Assembly (NCBI GenBank): GCA_016840245.1
Contig: JAEOST010000228.1
Span: 1 to 10,026, forward strand
Direction of reading: 5' to 3'
Length of the DNA stretch: 10,026 bases
From: Candidatus Thorarchaeota archaeon
GTDB lineage: Archaea > Asgardarchaeota > Thorarchaeia > Thorarchaeales > Thorarchaeaceae
The notes under the pieces were generated by a model that was not told the origin of the DNA, made no database searches, and saw nothing but the letters and a program-made list of their open reading frames with translations. Both the position numbers and the translations under genes were made by a program. Shown here piece after piece: positions 7,701 through 10,026 of this stretch. The first letter of the stretch is position 1. Every line of letters starts with the position of its first letter.

Positions 7701-8150
7701 ATCTTCGTCTGCTTTTATGAGGTTGGTATGTCATGGCAGAACTTCACTATTAACCTCTCAGAGGAATATGAGAGGATTCAAGCTTACTCAGGGATGTTGG
7801 GTGTCGGCACCTACGATATCTGGCTTCGTGTAACAGATAGTCACAATGCAACAGTGGAGTCATTTGGTGGGACTATTGTGATTGAAGAGAGAGTGACAAC
7901 TACAACAGGAAGCACAACATCTACTACTACAACAAGTGAAACCTCTACTACAACTGAAACAACTTCACCAACCACATCAACAACAACAGACACCACGAAT
8001 CCTACAGGAGTTATGGATACATCACTACTCATTGTGATTGGAATTGGAATCACAGCTGGTAGTGTGATATTGTTTGCTATCATCTGGTTCACTAAGAGAG
8101 CAGGTCCAAGTACTGGTCCAACTTCAGGTCCAGGAATAGAATTAGGTTAG
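4788..8150 (+). CDS. Membrane-anchored surface protein with NosD-type beta-helix and stalk
   Basis: This 1120-residue protein is predicted to be exported and anchored in the membrane facing outwards. From GTG 4788 it begins with a basic stretch (KRRIRSK, 3-9) and a hydrophobic core (10-27), a typical signal peptide. Residues about 73-327 are a right-handed parallel beta-helix of the NosD/pectate-lyase-like type: GWSGDGSESNPY at entry, Asn-rich rungs (NTI, NNI, NTV), and an SNYYSDWTGSPSTYSIP exit. Four Ig/FN3-like units starting YPNGGE follow (342, 441, 541, 641), then three different beta-sandwich units (738, 838, 937). After a Thr-rich tract (1037-1078) come one membrane helix (1080-1101) and a short cytoplasmic tail beginning TKRAG. 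Beta-helix domains of this type often bind or modify polysaccharides, but no catalytic residues can be assigned. Role inferred: adhesion, surface coat or carbohydrate binding. The stalk has about 20 N-glycosylation sequons. Confidence 0.85.
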   Translation: MTKRRIRSKVLMIVPLLILQLFASTVVMTTPDAKYNIPEEPLSYGNHAISYTSHDPIAITGSSNFHATAAVEGWSGDGSESNPYRIEDYSITADGGNLIRIQDTSVHFVICNNQLDGGNTAIYNEAAIYLRNAHNAIISYNTITYCSLGVKLVSSNNILIIDNVISNQVSDATWFDGDGIEITYGSGITIYRNTINSNEEIGLKIYGASDTDIFANTVRYNGHIGVDIDDCTDLRVLSNYVADNDYGIGGETDNAIIQSNTMEDNTNEGLFLTDGANNRIRWNNLVGQSPQIREWSSSTNTFNSNYYSDWTGSPSTYSIPQDSSDSNPLSSSHTATPAAVTYPNGGEVVSGTATVTWSSASDSHSHSFNYSVACSSDGGAVWTVLAEGLSGTSYSWDTTQFDDETYEIRVISMCSEGLYKEDRSNAVFNVHNTLPSPSIQYPNGGEMLNETVIVDWVDVIDPFTHDVAYDLYISDNGGSSWSILSSNLDTSSYEWDTTAFANGEYDLMVNVSCTAGATSIDVTNASFNVLNHYLLDPTITYPNGGEMILGVCDVQWTASIDTWSHNVTYSLYYSPDGGSMWFIIALGISDNTYPWNTTALVDGNLYMVRVVATCSEILTAEDSSDDVFTVHNTMSVPIVLYPNGGETLTNVTVVEWSTVTDSYGHDVTYSVYYSIDNGDWLLLAGSLIDTSYEWNTTHHVNGHTYEIRVVAECEYGLITVDQSNGQFTIRNAINNIAPTASVSFTPVAIYTGESILYHVDVGDLEDNWTNLTMRICFWRPSTWRNITIELTAASADYEYITSPTLYPYEYDIWIAVYDSDGAMVECYAGNFTLLNNLPVVSAVLLNSTCYWGLQFQIQISIDDIEDSWYHLWYDVCYYNPSGWVNRTEYPTSANSTLAFSTESLLVGEYSIWVKVFDRWGGCTETFAGTLTIQNNLPLCSIMLLNGTVTLYDHFWFSTNVSDVENSLGELDIFVCFYEVGMSWQNFTINLSEEYERIQAYSGMLGVGTYDIWLRVTDSHNATVESFGGTIVIEERVTTTTGSTTSTTTTSETSTTTETTSPTTSTTTDTTNPTGVMDTSLLIVIGIGITAGSVILFAIIWFTKRAGPSTGPTSGPGIELG
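5811..6992 (+). repeat. Four YPNGGE beta-sandwich repeats in the surface protein
   Basis: The YPNGGE codons begin at 5811, 6108, 6408 and 6708, that is 99, 100 and 100 residues apart. Each unit runs YPNGGE, then VxW, then a Y(S/D)xYxSxDGG..W strand pair, then SYxW(D/N)TT, then a YxxRV..xC strand, and ends in (F/V)xVxN. This fits an Ig/FN3-like or Kre9/Knh1-like beta-sandwich. Every unit keeps a Cys near the penultimate strand. The units have diverged in DNA sequence, so the duplication is not recent. Confidence 0.8.
6999..7892 (+). repeat. Three further 100-residue stalk units of a second type
   Basis: Three units start with (A/L)P at 6999, 7299 and 7596, 100 and 99 residues apart. Shared pattern: a leading hydrophobic strand, D(L/I/V)E(D/N) followed by a Trp or Leu, a strand with Cys (RICFW, DVCYY, FVCFY), Y(D/S)IW(I/V/L)xVxD, and xxFxGxxxIxN. 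They resemble PKD/Ig-like modules and belong to a different subfamily from the preceding YPNGGE units, but keep the same length. Confidence 0.7.
7896..8021 (+). other. Thr-rich linker of the surface protein
   Basis: About 42 codons are mostly Thr, with Ser, Glu, Asp, Gly and Pro, directly before the membrane helix. Thr codons are mixed (ACA, ACT, ACC), so this is not a simple DNA microsatellite. Such tracts at the membrane end of archaeal S-layer and surface proteins are usually O-glycosylated spacers. A long antisense open frame here is a by-product of this composition. Confidence 0.75.
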
Positions 8151-8232
8151 AAGTCATTGATTACTTGCCAACAGAGTAGTACTGGAACGGTAGCCTCAGA
8201 TGTCATAATTGTCTTAGCGCAATCGATGACTC

Positions 8233-8254
8233 GGCGGTACGTAATGTAACCGCC
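8233..8254. terminator. Hairpin in the convergent gap, candidate two-way terminator
   Basis: GGCGGTAC and GTAACCGCC pair around the loop GTAAT, with a single unpaired A in the right arm; five of the eight pairs are G-C or C-G in a row at the base. It is the only GC-rich stem in the 150 bases between the surface protein and ClC genes, whose 3' ends face each other, so it could end transcripts from both sides. No T-run follows on either strand, so archaeal polymerase may not use it as a classical terminator. The rest of the 8151-8300 gap holds nothing recognisable. Confidence 0.45.
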
Positions 8255-8300
8255 ATCCATCAAATTCTAGTATGCTTTATGGAATTGTGGAATCTAACAT

Positions 8301-10026
8301 CTAGCCAAAACCAACAAGATCTAATGGATCAATTTCCTGAACATCCTCTCCTTCCTCACGCAGTCGAAATATTGCCAGTCTGTAAGCTTTGAGAACATCT
8401 GCCTTTGTTACGAACCCTATCATTTTCTCACAACTCTCTGCATCAACAACCACTGCGTGACCTTCATCCCGCTCCAGCATTTCATGAAGGACACTATCCA
8501 TCGAGCTGCTGGTAACTACTGTTAGAAAACTCGTTTCCATTAAGTCACGGACTAGGCATTCTGGACAGTTCCCATCAGGTCCACTGAATAAATCTTCAGT
8601 GATGAGTGTTCCAAGGATCAACCCATTTTCATCAACTACTGGAAACTTGGTGTGATGAGTGGTATCAACTATCTTCAAGACCTCAGCGACGCTCATCTCA
8701 GGTGATAGAGATGTGGGATTCGCGGTCATAATGTGATCCACTTGGATTTCTCTCAATGCACCAATGTAAAGACTACGCCTGATTTTAACACCTCTTCTAG
8801 CTAGTTTCAGTGTATAGATACTATCCTCTTCAATTGATGATGCAACCAGATAGGATGTTGAAACCGCAATCATTAGAGGAAGAATCATAGAGTAGTCACC
8901 AGTCATTTCCATAACCATCACAATGCAAGTAATGGGTGCTCTACCAGAGCCAGCAAAGAGGGCAGCCATTCCAACAAGTGCATAAGCCATAGGCTGTGAC
9001 GCAAGTCCTGGAACTACATTCGCAATAAATACACCAAATCCTCCTCCTAGTGCAGCCCCTATGAAGAGTGTTGGTGCAAAGACACCCCCGGAACCTCCAG
9101 AACCCAATGTGATAGAGGTAGCAAACGCCTTCAGAAATCCAAATAGGACCAGAATAACAAGTGTGACATTACCAACAAGAGTAGCGTCTATAAACGCATA
9201 ACCTACACCCATTATCGCGGGTTGATATGGTTCCCCAAGTTGAAAGAGCCCAACATATCCTGCAATGTCCTCAAGTGACATTAACATGAACCCGATTACG
9301 CCTACAATTAGACCACCGATTACAGGCATCACATAATTCGGTATTTTAATTCGCTCTATGGCATCCTCTATTCCGTAAAAACCTCGAGACCATGCTACAC
9401 TAAGCAGGCCAAAAAGAAGACCTAACAGTAAATACAGGCCTAGCTCTGGATAATTGGTGAGTGAAAAGAATGGTGCTTGAAAAGATGGTTGTGAGCCAAG
9501 AATAGTATCAGCAACAGCTGTAGCCACTACCGAGGACAGAATTATTGGAATTACAGAGAAACCAGCAATTCCACCAGCAATAACCTCTATTCCAAAGAGC
9601 GCTCCACCTAGTGGCGCGTTGAAAGTAGCAGCTATACCGGAGGCGGTTCCGCATATCACAAGTGTCTTAGTCATTCTCTTGTTTAATTTCAAAGAGCCAG
9701 CAAGAGAGGAGCCTACTCCACCTCCAATCTGAGCAATTGGTCCTTCTCGACCGCATGACCCACCTGAGCCAATACAAAGTGCCGATGCTAGACTCTTCAA
9801 TAGGGGAACTCTCATTCGTATCTTTCCACCCCTCAATGCATATGCATCGATTATCTCAGGAACACCATGACCCTTTGTTTCTGGGGCATAACGAAATACA
9901 ATGATAGATACGAAGATTCCGCCTATTGCAGGAACAATGCACCATGCCCAAGTGCCTAAGATTGCAGGGACCAATGCAAAGACTGTAGTTATCACCAATA
10001 TGAGCCATCTGAACATAACGGCTGTG
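8301..10026 (-). CDS. ClC-family chloride channel/transporter with two CBS domains, 5' end missing
   Basis: This membrane protein moves chloride (possibly other anions) through a ClC pore. The window holds at least 574 codons. The frame stays open to the edge, and the Met at 10014-10016 aligns inside the first membrane helix (VMFRWLI), so the true start lies beyond. Numbered from that Met: GHGVP (49-53) replaces the usual GSGIP; GREGP (89-93) carries the gating glutamate E91; IEV (143-145) lies where exchangers have EE; GGVFAP (310-315) and Y401 (equivalent to E. coli Y445) complete the anion site. Two cytosolic CBS domains follow (about 426-478 and 488-548), normally binding adenine nucleotides to control the pore, with a CPEC motif (484-487) between them. 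It ends in an acidic tail. Position 145 is Val, as in eukaryotic ClC channels, so transport mode (channel or H+/Cl- exchange) is open. Confidence 0.9.
   Translation of the reverse strand, partial: TAVMFRWLILVITTVFALVPAILGTWAWCIVPAIGGIFVSIIVFRYAPETKGHGVPEIIDAYALRGGKIRMRVPLLKSLASALCIGSGGSCGREGPIAQIGGGVGSSLAGSLKLNKRMTKTLVICGTASGIAATFNAPLGGALFGIEVIAGGIAGFSVIPIILSSVVATAVADTILGSQPSFQAPFFSLTNYPELGLYLLLGLLFGLLSVAWSRGFYGIEDAIERIKIPNYVMPVIGGLIVGVIGFMLMSLEDIAGYVGLFQLGEPYQPAIMGVGYAFIDATLVGNVTLVILVLFGFLKAFATSITLGSGGSGGVFAPTLFIGAALGGGFGVFIANVVPGLASQPMAYALVGMAALFAGSGRAPITCIVMVMEMTGDYSMILPLMIAVSTSYLVASSIEEDSIYTLKLARRGVKIRRSLYIGALREIQVDHIMTANPTSLSPEMSVAEVLKIVDTTHHTKFPVVDENGLILGTLITEDLFSGPDGNCPECLVRDLMETSFLTVVTSSSMDSVLHEMLERDEGHAVVVDAESCEKMIGFVTKADVLKAYRLAIFRLREEGEDVQEIDPLDLVGFG

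Noticed and set aside
5811..7892. Regularly spaced repeats at about 300 bases as a possible CRISPR-like or recent tandem array
   Set aside because: The repeats are in frame, diverged at DNA level and conserved only at protein level, which is what stalk domains of a surface protein look like.
7841..8092. Antisense open frame rich in Val opposite the Thr tract
   Set aside because: Val runs are the mirror image of Thr codons on the other strand, and the hydrophobic stretch is an artefact of the low-complexity linker.

Overview
The window looks archaeal and probably comes from an Asgard-type lineage (Thorarchaeota-like). This rests on four observations: ribosome binding sites of the GGTGG/GGTGA type; two starts that are TTG or GTG; a large surface protein built as signal peptide, right-handed beta-helix, beta-sandwich stalk, Thr-rich tract and C-terminal membrane anchor; and moderate GC of roughly 40-45% by eye. 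The lineage is an inference from gene style. No marker gene (rRNA, ribosomal protein) is present, so archaeal is fairly safe and Asgard is tentative.

Layout: four genes run rightwards and one runs leftwards. (1) 99-3371 encodes a 1090-residue STAND-type P-loop NTPase with a C-terminal array of long TPR-like repeats on an almost exact 46-residue period. (2) 3459-4112 encodes a small class I SAM-dependent methyltransferase of the TehB-like type, with a TTG start. (3) 4209-4631 encodes a 140-residue protein I do not recognise, helical and ending in a hydrophobic tail. (4) 4788-8150 encodes a 1120-residue surface protein. (5) 8301-10026, minus strand, is a ClC-family chloride channel/transporter with two CBS domains, whose 5' end lies beyond the window. 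No rRNA, tRNA, CRISPR array, insertion sequence or attachment site was seen.

Genes 1-3 are co-directional with gaps of 87 and 96 bases. They could be partly co-transcribed, but a 16-base palindrome resembling a TATA element in front of gene 3 suggests it may have its own promoter. A hairpin after gene 3 separates it from the surface protein gene. A second hairpin lies in the 150-base gap between the convergent surface protein and ClC genes. The NTPase and its two small neighbours may form a signalling or defence cassette, but the sequence does not prove this: the NTPase has no recognisable effector domain, and the methyltransferase has no identified substrate.

The most distinctive observations are the 46-residue TPR register in gene 1; the surface protein's sharp split between an Asn-rich beta-helix with no N-glycosylation sequon and a stalk carrying about twenty; and the ClC protein's substitutions at the filter serine and the internal proton-glutamate positions, together with a CPEC motif between its CBS domains.
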